A DNA stretch of 60,701 bases, from positions 1 to 60,701 of the forward strand of contig CAIVKO010000149.1 in the NCBI GenBank assembly GCA_903906515.1, read 5' to 3'. The translations under genes were made by a program, and so were the position numbers. Shown here one piece after another: positions 51,228-60,701 of the stretch (positions are counted from its first letter, which is position 1; each line of letters opens with the position of its first letter). Source of the DNA: Akkermansiaceae bacterium (GTDB lineage Bacteria > Verrucomicrobiota > Verrucomicrobiia > Verrucomicrobiales > Akkermansiaceae). The notes beneath the pieces were generated by a model, which was given only the letters and a program-made list of their open reading frames with translations, made no database searches and was not told the origin of the DNA.

Positions 51228-52256
51228 ATGAAAAAAATGAAACCCAAACACCTGTTGGTTGTAGCCATTTTATTAGCGGCGTTTTTGACGTCGTGGTTTA
51301 TCTATAAAGCCAACAAGAGCAACTCCATCCCGACATCTGAGCGGCAAAGATCTGGTTCTTCTTCTCCTTCGAGACCAGCCGCCGCTGCTCCGACGGATTC
51401 TTTGAAGCAGTTTTTTGGTGCATTCAAAACATCAATCAATCTTTACGGAAAAGTCATCGATCAGCATGGCGATCCTGTTGTGGGGGCAACGGTGAATTTA
51501 ACACCTGTGGACCGAGCCTTCGCCGACCAGTCGAAATCCAGGACGATCGTAGTCACAGACAGCAGTGGGCTGTTTTCCGTGACAGACAAGGTGGGTTCCG
51601 CAATCGGAGTTAGGGCATACAAAGAGGGTTATATGACCTATCCTGGCCTGCCAGGGCAACCCCTGTCTGGCACCACGGTCGATTACGCTTTTCAAGCGGA
51701 AGGCGGAAAGCGTTACAGCAATCCATCGACTCCTTTGATTCTTACTCTCCTCAAAGTCGGTCCGGTCGATCCAGTGTTTTATGTGAAGAATGTCACCTGG
51801 GGGCTAGCATTAGACGGCACACCAAGAAAGATCGCATTGGATTCGGAAAAAGGAAAAGGCTCTCATATCATTGAATTCCGCCTAAGAAGCGATTGGACCA
51901 CGTTGCCTAACACCAATGAAAGATACGGCATGATCTACGATTGGAATTTTGAAGCGAAGATTCCCGGTGGTGGTTTTGTTCAGGTGGATAGCGACTATAA
52001 GTTTGAGGCCCCCGAAACAGGATATCAAGAATCCATTCAATTTGGTTCCTTGGCGTCCTTACCAAAAGATAAATGGACGCGAAGCATCAAAAGACGTTTT
52101 TTTGTGAAGTTCGCAGACGGTAGTTTTGGTAGAATATTCTTGGATGTAGATGCTGGCTCTGACGGCCCCCTTAACATGACATCATGGCTCAATCTCAAAC
52201 CCGGTTCTCGCAATCTATCCTCGAACGAATGGGATCCATCGAGAGTCTCAGAATAA
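51228..52256 (+). CDS. Membrane-anchored protein with a carboxypeptidase-regulatory-like domain
   Basis: 342 aa. N-terminal TM anchor (LLVVAILLAAFLTSWFIY), a Ser/Pro linker, then a beta-sandwich NLYGKVIDQHGDPVVGATVN ... DSSGLFSVTDKVG ... VRAYKEGYM, the carboxypeptidase-D regulatory-like pattern (G-x-V-x-D-x-x-G-x-P-V-x-G-A-x-V). The C-terminal half is beta-rich with no known motif. Starts 9 bp after the hydrolase gene, so the two are almost certainly one operon and may act together at the surface. Confidence 0.75.
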   Translation: MKKMKPKHLLVVAILLAAFLTSWFIYKANKSNSIPTSERQRSGSSSPSRPAAAAPTDSLKQFFGAFKTSINLYGKVIDQHGDPVVGATVNLTPVDRAFADQSKSRTIVVTDSSGLFSVTDKVGSAIGVRAYKEGYMTYPGLPGQPLSGTTVDYAFQAEGGKRYSNPSTPLILTLLKVGPVDPVFYVKNVTWGLALDGTPRKIALDSEKGKGSHIIEFRLRSDWTTLPNTNERYGMIYDWNFEAKIPGGGFVQVDSDYKFEAPETGYQESIQFGSLASLPKDKWTRSIKRRFFVKFADGSFGRIFLDVDAGSDGPLNMTSWLNLKPGSRNLSSNEWDPSRVSE

Positions 52257-52424
52257 ACTCACTGGGTTCAGTGAGTGGAACCAGTGAGTGGGGAACCAGA
52301 TTACACGGATTAACATATTTCTTGTTCCGCTGACGTTTCAGATCCAGTCTTCCGCATGGCTCGCCAACAGAGCCGGGTGGCTCTACCGACTCGGGCTGGA
52401 AAACGGAGCCAAGGGCTTAATTAG

Positions 52425-53654
<1,230 letters not shown>

Positions 53655-53992
53655 AAGAAGACGCAAGAGAAGAGGAATGCGCTCTTCTTTACCTGGATTT
53701 CGAAGTTACAGGGGTGATTAGTTGGATTTTAACCACGGATTACACGGAATGACACGGATTTAAGAATGCACCAAACAGGTTTGGGAATCATTTCCACAAC
53801 CTCTTCATAATCCGTGTTAATCCTTGAAATCCGTGGTTTTATATCGGTTTTCGGGCTTGAAAAATGATTCTGTCCAAAATGATTCTGTCATCCTCTTCAA
53901 TCACGGAAAAAGCGCAGAGCTGAATCCGATTTCGGCGATTTTCACCTCCGTTCTTGCGCGGATGGCCATGCAGCATTAAGCCTCTGTCCGCC
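53655..53992. other. Gap between leuB and dapL (338 bp)
   Basis: Holds an AGAAGAAGACGCAAGAGAAG-type simple repeat right after leuB, the palindromic element at 53731-53838, and ordinary sequence with no gene up to the dapL start. Confidence 0.7.
53731..53838. repeat. Palindrome element, inverted relative of 46797-46902
   Basis: Arms AACCACGGATTACACGGAAT and its inverse ending ATCCGTGGTT. On the minus strand its centre reads GAAGAGGTTGTGGAAATGAT then ACCTGTTTGGTG, nearly identical to the centre at 46797-46902, showing that the two are copies of one element in opposite orientation. Confidence 0.85.
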
Positions 53993-55225
53993 ATGGCAGC
54001 CATCAATTCCAACTTCCTCAAACTCAAAGCCGGTTATCTCTTCCCTGAAATCGCACGCCGCGTGAAAGCCTACAGCGAGGCGAATCCCGACAAAGCCACG
54101 CGCATCATTCGCTGTGGCATTGGCGATGTCACCGAACCGCTTCCCTCCGCCGTGGTTAAGGCGATGCACGAAGGTGTGGATGAAATGGCGTGCCGCGAGA
54201 CATTCAAAGGATATGGGCCGGAACAAGGATACGAGTTCCTCCGCCAGGCCATCGTGGACAACCAATTCGCCGACCTCGGTATATCGGCTGACGAGGTTTT
54301 CATTTCGGACGGATCGAAGTGCGACACCGGCAACATCCTCGACATCTTTGGCAAGGGCAACACCATTGCCATCACTGATCCCGTCTATCCGGTTTATGTC
54401 GATACCAACGTGATGGCCGGGAACACCGGGGATTCCGACGAAAATGGAGCCTACGCCGGTTTGCTCTATCTTCCCTGCAACGCCGCCAACGGATTCGTCG
54501 CGGACGTGCCGGAGAAAAAGGCGGACATCATCTACCTCTGCTTTCCTAACAATCCCACCGGAGCGGTGGCCACGCGCCCGCAGCTTGAAGCATGGGTGGC
54601 ATACGCGAAGGCGAACGACGCCGTCATCCTCTTCGACGCCGCATACGAAGCCTTCATCCAGGACCCTGCGATTCCACGGTCGATTTTTGAAATCGAAGGC
54701 GCGCGTGATTGCGCCATCGAATTCCGATCCTTCTCGAAAAACGGTGGATTCACCGGTGTGCGCTGCGCCTATGTGGTCATCCCGAAGTCCGTGACTGGCA
54801 AGGCGGATGACGGCACCCGTGTGCCGTTCCATCAACTTTGGAGCCGGCGCCACAGCACCAAGTTCAACGGTGCTTCCTATCCGGTTCAAAAGGCGGCTGC
54901 CGCAGTGTTTTCCGAAGAAGGCAAACAACAGGTCTCCGCGCTCATCTCGAACTACATGGGCAACGCCAAACTCCTCCGCGAGGCCGCCAAGGCCGCCGGA
55001 CTTCCGGTTTTCGGTGGAGAAAACGCCCCCTACGTCTGGGTCGGCTGCCCGGCGGGTCTCAGTTCGTGGGACATGTTTGATAAAATGTTAGGTGAGGCTC
55101 AGGTGGTCATTACTCCGGGTTCCGGATTCGGCTCGGCCGGTGAGGGATATTTCCGGATCTCCGCCTTCAACTCCCGCGCCAATGTGGAGGAAGTCTGCCG
55201 CCGCCTGAAATCACTGGTCGCGTGA
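53993..55225 (+). CDS. dapL: LL-diaminopimelate aminotransferase
   Basis: 410 aa from [20 protein letters not shown]. Converts tetrahydrodipicolinate directly to LL-DAP in lysine and peptidoglycan synthesis, bypassing DapC/DapD/DapE; typical of Chlamydiae/Verrucomicrobia and plants. [30 protein letters not shown] and [15 protein letters not shown] are DapL signatures; PLP Lys249 in [28 protein letters not shown] binds PLP. The start codon matches homologues, which begin just before [16 protein letters not shown]. Confidence 0.95.
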   Translation: MAAINSNFLKLKAGYLFPEIARRVKAYSEANPDKATRIIRCGIGDVTEPLPSAVVKAMHEGVDEMACRETFKGYGPEQGYEFLRQAIVDNQFADLGISADEVFISDGSKCDTGNILDIFGKGNTIAITDPVYPVYVDTNVMAGNTGDSDENGAYAGLLYLPCNAANGFVADVPEKKADIIYLCFPNNPTGAVATRPQLEAWVAYAKANDAVILFDAAYEAFIQDPAIPRSIFEIEGARDCAIEFRSFSKNGGFTGVRCAYVVIPKSVTGKADDGTRVPFHQLWSRRHSTKFNGASYPVQKAAAAVFSEEGKQQVSALISNYMGNAKLLREAAKAAGLPVFGGENAPYVWVGCPAGLSSWDMFDKMLGEAQVVITPGSGFGSAGEGYFRISAFNSRANVEEVCRRLKSLVA

Positions 55226-55227
55226 CG

Positions 55228-55250
55228 TGGTCCGGGCATCCTGCCCGATC
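55228..55250. repeat. REP-like half palindrome after dapL
   Basis: GTCCGGGCATCCTGCCCGATC, the same small hairpin unit (CCGGGCA-TCC-TGCCCG) as found in the VWA gene and at 4072-4092. Confidence 0.65.
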
Positions 55251-55270
55251 CTGTCAGTTTAAGAATTTTC

Positions 55271-55366
55271 AACCGCAGATAAACACAGATACACGCAGAT
55301 GAAAAACATCAATAAAGACTGCGTTTTTATCCTCTGAATCTGTGTTCATCCTGTCCATCTGCGGTT
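55271..55366. repeat. Repeat-armed palindrome between dapL and tsaB
   Basis: Left arm 55271-55300 (AACCGCAGATAAACACAGAT then ACACGCAGAT) and right arm 55338-55366 (ending CCATCTGCGGTT) are imperfect inverses. Same arm family as the trpE/trpG element, with a different centre. Confidence 0.8.
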
Positions 55367-55422
55367 AAATTCTCTTCTTTCAAAGCGCTATCCTACCCGG
55401 AACCATTAAAACCAGATCCGCA

Positions 55423-56103
55423 ATGCCTCCCGCCTTCGTGCTTGTTCTTGAAACCTCCACTCCCCAGGCCTCGATCGCGCTGGTGGGGCCGGACGGTTTC
55501 ATGGAACAACGGGAGTTTTGCAGCGATCGTAATCACAACGCGATGTTGTTTACTCCTCTTCAGGAGCTGTTAGTTGATCGCGGTCGGCCACCCATCAGTC
55601 TTGTATTGGTGGGCAGCGGTCCCGGCAGTTACAGCGGCACCCGTGTGGGAATCGCCGCCGCACAGGGAGTGGCGATTGCCGCAGGTTGTCCGGCGGTGGC
55701 CGTGCCATCGATCCTCGCCGTGCCATCCGCTCAGGACGGAGCCGCCTGCCTTGCCATCGGCGATGCGCGGCGTGGCTCGTTCTGGACTGCGATGATGGAA
55801 AACCATTCTCTAACCAACCCTCCCGTACTATGCGACATTGCGGAACTCACCGCTCTCATCTCCAATGCCGCCAATGCCGGAATTCCGATCATTTCTTTCG
55901 AAGAACCCGGTCGTTTCCCGCTGCCTGCCGATCTGTCGGAAATAGTGCGTCTTGAATTTCCCAATGCCGCACGTCTGTGGAAAGTCTGGCAGCAAACGGG
56001 CGATGAAACCCGCTTAAAATGGTCTGCGGAAATCCCGCAACCGATTTATTTGAAGCCGCCTCACATCACGCCTGGAAAACGCCAGAGCCTGATCCGGACG
56101 TAG
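55423..56103 (+). CDS. tsaB: tRNA threonylcarbamoyladenosine biosynthesis protein TsaB
   Basis: 226 aa. Partner of TsaD in making t6A at position 37 of tRNAs that read ANN codons. LVLETSTPQASIALVG is the ASKHA phosphate-1 strand and GSGPGSYSGTRVGIAAAQGVA the YeaZ/TsaB hallmark (GPGSxTGxRxG). Further C-terminal strands GDARRGSFW are conserved. Its 3' end overlaps the convergent recJ by 38 bp. Confidence 0.93.
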   Translation: MPPAFVLVLETSTPQASIALVGPDGFMEQREFCSDRNHNAMLFTPLQELLVDRGRPPISLVLVGSGPGSYSGTRVGIAAAQGVAIAAGCPAVAVPSILAVPSAQDGAACLAIGDARRGSFWTAMMENHSLTNPPVLCDIAELTALISNAANAGIPIISFEEPGRFPLPADLSEIVRLEFPNAARLWKVWQQTGDETRLKWSAEIPQPIYLKPPHITPGKRQSLIRT

Positions 56104-57802
56104 ATAGGCAAGCCGCCGCACGCACATCCTGAATGATGAGTTGCAGAGTCGTCCGTCCGCGGAAGGTATTGCGGTCGATGGTGAACGCGATGTCCCACGG
56201 TGGATCCGGCAACGGATGTTCCCCGCCGCCGAAAAATACCGCGTCCTGTTCATGATAGCCCTGACGCAGCATGAATCGCAGGTGGTGGTTTTTCATGTGC
56301 AGTGGAGGTCGGCTCAATTCGACTTCGCGGGAAATAAACACCGGCTGCGGGTTGCCGCTGCCGAACGGTTGCAGAAGATCGTAACTTGATAGAAACTCCA
56401 ATGAAAGCTGGTCAAAGGAAATCTCGGCATCGTATGTGAGTTTCGGTTGACGTTGTTCTTCGGTGGTATGGCTGAGCACATATTCAGCGAAATTTTTGCG
56501 GAAAGATTCGATGTGCTCTTCCCCCACAGAGATGCCCGCAGCCATGGCATGGCCGCCGCCCGCAATTAAATCCCCATCGCACGACCGGATGGCCTCTACC
56601 AGCGAAACCCCGTCGATGCTGCGCCCGGAACCTTTGCCAATCCCATTTTCGTCAAAGGCGATAATGAAAGTCGGTTTGTAATACTGGCGCATCAAACGGG
56701 AGGCCACAATGCCCACCACGCCGTGATGCCAATCGCGCGAACCTAACACAATCACCGGATCGCGCGACGGGTCGAAATCACTGGCAAGCATCTCGACAGC
56801 CTCCCGGCGGATCAGCCCTTCATGGGACTGACGCTCTTTGTTATACGCGTCGAGTTTCTGTGCGAGCTCCGCGGCAAGCCGCCGGCAATCGGTTGTTAGG
56901 GTGTTAAGTGCGTCTTCCGGAGCATCCATGCGACCCGCCGCATTGAGACGCGGGCCGATCCGGAATCCGACATCCATCGATGTGGCCGTGCCATTCATGC
57001 CGGTGACATCCTGCAACGCCCGCAGTCCGGGATTTAGGGTGTTAGGCAGGTGTTTGAGTCCGTGACGCACCATCAGACGGTTTTCTCCGATCATCGGAAC
57101 GATGTCGGAAATGGTCGCCACCGCCACGAGATCGATCAACTCCTTGAGGTCGAGATCGGTCTGACGGGTCTTGAGCAGTGCGTGACCCAGCTTGAAAACC
57201 ACGCCTGCTGCGCAAAGGTAGGTGAACTCCGTGCCGCACTTCGGATTGACCAGCGCACAGCAGTCCGGTCGTTCGCCGGGGTTCGGCTCATGGTGATCCA
57301 CGATCAAAACATCGATTCCCTCCGCCCGCAGCGCGGCGACTTCCGGGATGGAAACCGTGCCGCAATCCACGGTGATCATCAAATCAGGCTTGGGTCCTTC
57401 TTTCATGCAGCGTTCCAGCGCCGCCGTGCTGAGGCCATACCCTTCCGGTCCGCGTTTCGGAATGAAATGCCGCGGCTCCAGTCCGTATGCCATGAGGATT
57501 TTCCGCATCAGCGTGATCGAGGCCACTCCATCGACGTCGTAATCACCGTAAATGCAGATCTTTTCCTTCCGGTCGACTGCCAATAAAATTCGCTCCACCG
57601 CCGGTTTCATGTCGGGCAGGAGAAAGGGATCGGCCAAATCCTTGAGTCGCGGGCGAAGGTAACCCTCCAGATCCATCCCGGCCGGAAGCCCACGCTGCCG
57701 AATCAAGTGTTCTAAAATCGGCGGAAACGAACCCGGCGGACCGGTTTCCTGTTGAGTGAACGGTTCGCCTCGCGCGATCCATCTGAAAGGCTGAGCTCGC
57801 AT
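56066..57802 (-). CDS. recJ: Single-stranded-DNA-specific exonuclease RecJ
   Basis: 578 aa, usual RecJ length. DHH/DHHA1 phosphoesterase degrading ssDNA 5' to 3' in recombination and repair. Motifs: IYGDYDVDGVASITLM (motif I-II), DVLIVDHHEPN (DHH), GFRIGPRLNAAGRM, the VVGIVASRLMRQYYKPT strand and GGGHAMAAGISV (DHHA1). The C-terminal OB-like domain includes LLQPFGSGNPQPVF. Divergent from dnaK with a 276-bp gap. Confidence 0.95.
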   Translation of the reverse strand: MRAQPFRWIARGEPFTQQETGPPGSFPPILEHLIRQRGLPAGMDLEGYLRPRLKDLADPFLLPDMKPAVERILLAVDRKEKICIYGDYDVDGVASITLMRKILMAYGLEPRHFIPKRGPEGYGLSTAALERCMKEGPKPDLMITVDCGTVSIPEVAALRAEGIDVLIVDHHEPNPGERPDCCALVNPKCGTEFTYLCAAGVVFKLGHALLKTRQTDLDLKELIDLVAVATISDIVPMIGENRLMVRHGLKHLPNTLNPGLRALQDVTGMNGTATSMDVGFRIGPRLNAAGRMDAPEDALNTLTTDCRRLAAELAQKLDAYNKERQSHEGLIRREAVEMLASDFDPSRDPVIVLGSRDWHHGVVGIVASRLMRQYYKPTFIIAFDENGIGKGSGRSIDGVSLVEAIRSCDGDLIAGGGHAMAAGISVGEEHIESFRKNFAEYVLSHTTEEQRQPKLTYDAEISFDQLSLEFLSSYDLLQPFGSGNPQPVFISREVELSRPPLHMKNHHLRFMLRQGYHEQDAVFFGGGEHPLPDPPWDIAFTIDRNTFRGRTTLQLIIQDVRAAACLSTSGSGSGVFQA

Positions 57803-57982
57803 GAAGTGTCACGCACCATAACGACCAATACACACCGGGTTCAAGGTCGGATACAAAAAGTGTGCATTTGCGCCCGTAGAGACAATTTGACACGGTAAAA
57901 GCGCGACAGGTTGTCTTGAATGGGTAATTTTTTAGAGGGTTGCAACAGGGTTAAAACGATTTAATCAACTGGTAATGAATAG

Positions 57983-59989
<2,007 letters not shown>

Positions 59990-59995
59990 GACAAC

Positions 59996-60060
59996 GTGGC
60001 GGCGATCACCGGTCGCCGCGAATCGCCACAAAACACCCGGCGACCAATGATCGCCGCCAC
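59996..60060. repeat. Long hairpin after dnaK
   Basis: Arms 59996-60018 (GTGGCGGCGATCACCGGTCG...) and 60038-60060 are inverse copies with two mismatches over 23 bases around 19 bases. It starts 7 bp after the dnaK stop. No T-tract follows, so it may be a repetitive palindrome rather than a canonical terminator, but it could stabilise the dnaK mRNA 3' end. Confidence 0.75.
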
Positions 60061-60215
60061 AAAACAATCCCAACCACCTGACCAACTCTTCCTCTCTGAT
60101 CTTTTGTCTTCTGTCTCATAGTCTCCTGTCTCTCCCACCAACACTTTCCACTCCGTGAATGCGGGGTGGCTTCTCACAGTAAACTGAACAACAACAACCG
60201 AAACTAAACACATAT

Positions 60216-60506
60216 ATGGCTAACATCAAACCACTCGGACAACGTGTCCTCGTCAAACGCATCGAAGCTGATGCCATCAGCGCCGGCGGCATCGTCCTTC
60301 CGGACACCGCAAAGGAAAAACCCCAGGAAGCCGAAGTTCTCAGCCTCGGCACCGGTGGCAAGGACGACAAAGGCAAGGACATCGCGTTCACCGTCAAGGT
60401 GGGTGACAAGGTCCTCATCTCCAAATACGGCGGCACCGAAGTCAAACTCGACGGCCAGGAAGTCCTCATCATCAACGAATCCGACATCCTCGGGATTGTC
60501 GGCTGA
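60216..60506 (+). CDS. groS: Co-chaperonin GroES (Hsp10)
   Basis: 96 aa. [18 protein letters not shown], then the mobile loop [20 protein letters not shown] that docks on GroEL, and [19 protein letters not shown] / [13 protein letters not shown] (here [13 protein letters not shown]). Followed after 127 bp by groEL. No CIRCE element was found in the upstream gap, which contains another GTCTTCTGTCTC repeat. Confidence 0.97.
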   Translation: MANIKPLGQRVLVKRIEADAISAGGIVLPDTAKEKPQEAEVLSLGTGGKDDKGKDIAFTVKVGDKVLISKYGGTEVKLDGQEVLIINESDILGIVG

Positions 60507-60633
60507 ACCGCTGAGGCGGAGAGATTGGAAATTGGGAAATTGGATAATTGGGAAAGCCCATGAATCCGCCCCATATCAAGCCGTTCCGCCCTTAATCACT
60601 CAATCATCAAATATCTAATATCCAAATAAAGTT
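60507..60633. repeat. Simple-repeat/palindromic gap between groES and groEL
   Basis: Left side carries GGAAATTGGGAAATTGGATA repeats; right side carries CAATCATCAAATATC and TAATATCCAAATAAA, partly inverse to the left. Similar in design to the BMC-operon gap elements. Confidence 0.55.
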
Positions 60634-60701
60634 ATGGCCAAACAACTACAATTCGACGAATCCGCCCGCCAAGCCCTGCTCCGCGGCGTGGAGAAACTCG
60701 C
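60634..60701 (+). CDS. groL: Chaperonin GroEL, N-terminal fragment
   Basis: Only the first 22 codons plus two bases are in the window, starting MAKQLQFDESARQALLRGVE and continuing beyond the edge. This is the standard GroEL opening (M-A-K-x-L-x-F-D-E-x-A-R-x-A-L-L-R-G-V). Preceded by groES in the usual groES-groEL order. Confidence 0.93.
   Translation, partial: MAKQLQFDESARQALLRGVEKL

Overview
The window looks like chromosome from a moderately GC-rich, Gram-negative member of the Verrucomicrobia (PVC superphylum). The evidence is inferential: a Planctomycetes/Verrucomicrobia-type bacterial microcompartment (BMC) operon, LL-diaminopimelate aminotransferase (DapL), a eukaryote-like glycogen branching enzyme, LpxI (lipid A, hence an outer membrane), a PEP-CTERM surface protein, and several very large exported proteins of no known family. 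I ran no database search; family names are from reading motifs.

Layout. 1-11.1 kb: the tail of an ECF-type sigma factor, then a chimeric membrane-anchored VWA protein (1274 aa) and a 2275-aa exported repeat protein, probably one envelope-signalling operon. 11.1-24.8 kb: mixed housekeeping and envelope genes (hotdog thioesterase, exported Lon-like protein, ankyrin/L,D-transpeptidase lipoprotein, SprT-like protein, metX, aspartate/aromatic aminotransferase, entericidin-like lipoprotein, trypsin-like protease, unknown membrane proteins, hexose-6-phosphate mutarotase). 24.9-28.0 kb: a PadR regulator followed by a HAAS/multi-TM/VIT/VWA/PEP-CTERM protein. 28.0-38.4 kb: orphan nuoA, bL31, hisF, a HAD phosphatase, branching enzyme, rhomboid, sppA, trpG and trpE. 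38.5-46.8 kb: a DeoR-type regulator divergent from the BMC operon pduL - BMC-H - BMC-H - ackA - BMC-H - BMC-P - (GxxExxY insertion) - aldehyde dehydrogenase - BMC-P - BMC-P - class II aldolase. 46.9-47.9 kb: lpxI and tRNA-Leu(CAA). 47.9-52.5 kb: a less GC-rich, probably acquired segment with a broken transposase and a secreted hydrolase plus a carboxypeptidase-regulatory-like partner. 52.5-60.7 kb: leuB, dapL, tsaB, recJ, dnaK, groES and the start of groEL.

How the genes work together. The BMC operon encodes a shell plus enzymes that would cleave a deoxy-sugar phosphate (fuculose- or rhamnulose-1-phosphate) to DHAP and lactaldehyde, oxidise the aldehyde to acyl-CoA (AldDH), swap CoA for phosphate (PduL) and make ATP (AckA). 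No kinase, isomerase, lactaldehyde reductase or transporter is present, so the pathway must be completed elsewhere.

The most unusual feature is a set of long imperfect palindromes, built from short direct repeats, that fill many intergenic gaps, especially between BMC genes. One pair of arms, 27 of 29 bases matching, precisely brackets a GxxExxY gene in the middle of the BMC operon, and two gene-less relatives lie downstream at 46.8 and 53.7 kb. This looks like a small repeat-bounded cassette with non-coding derivatives. A second palindrome family (REP-like) lies in intergenic DNA and has also been captured in frame inside the VWA gene.
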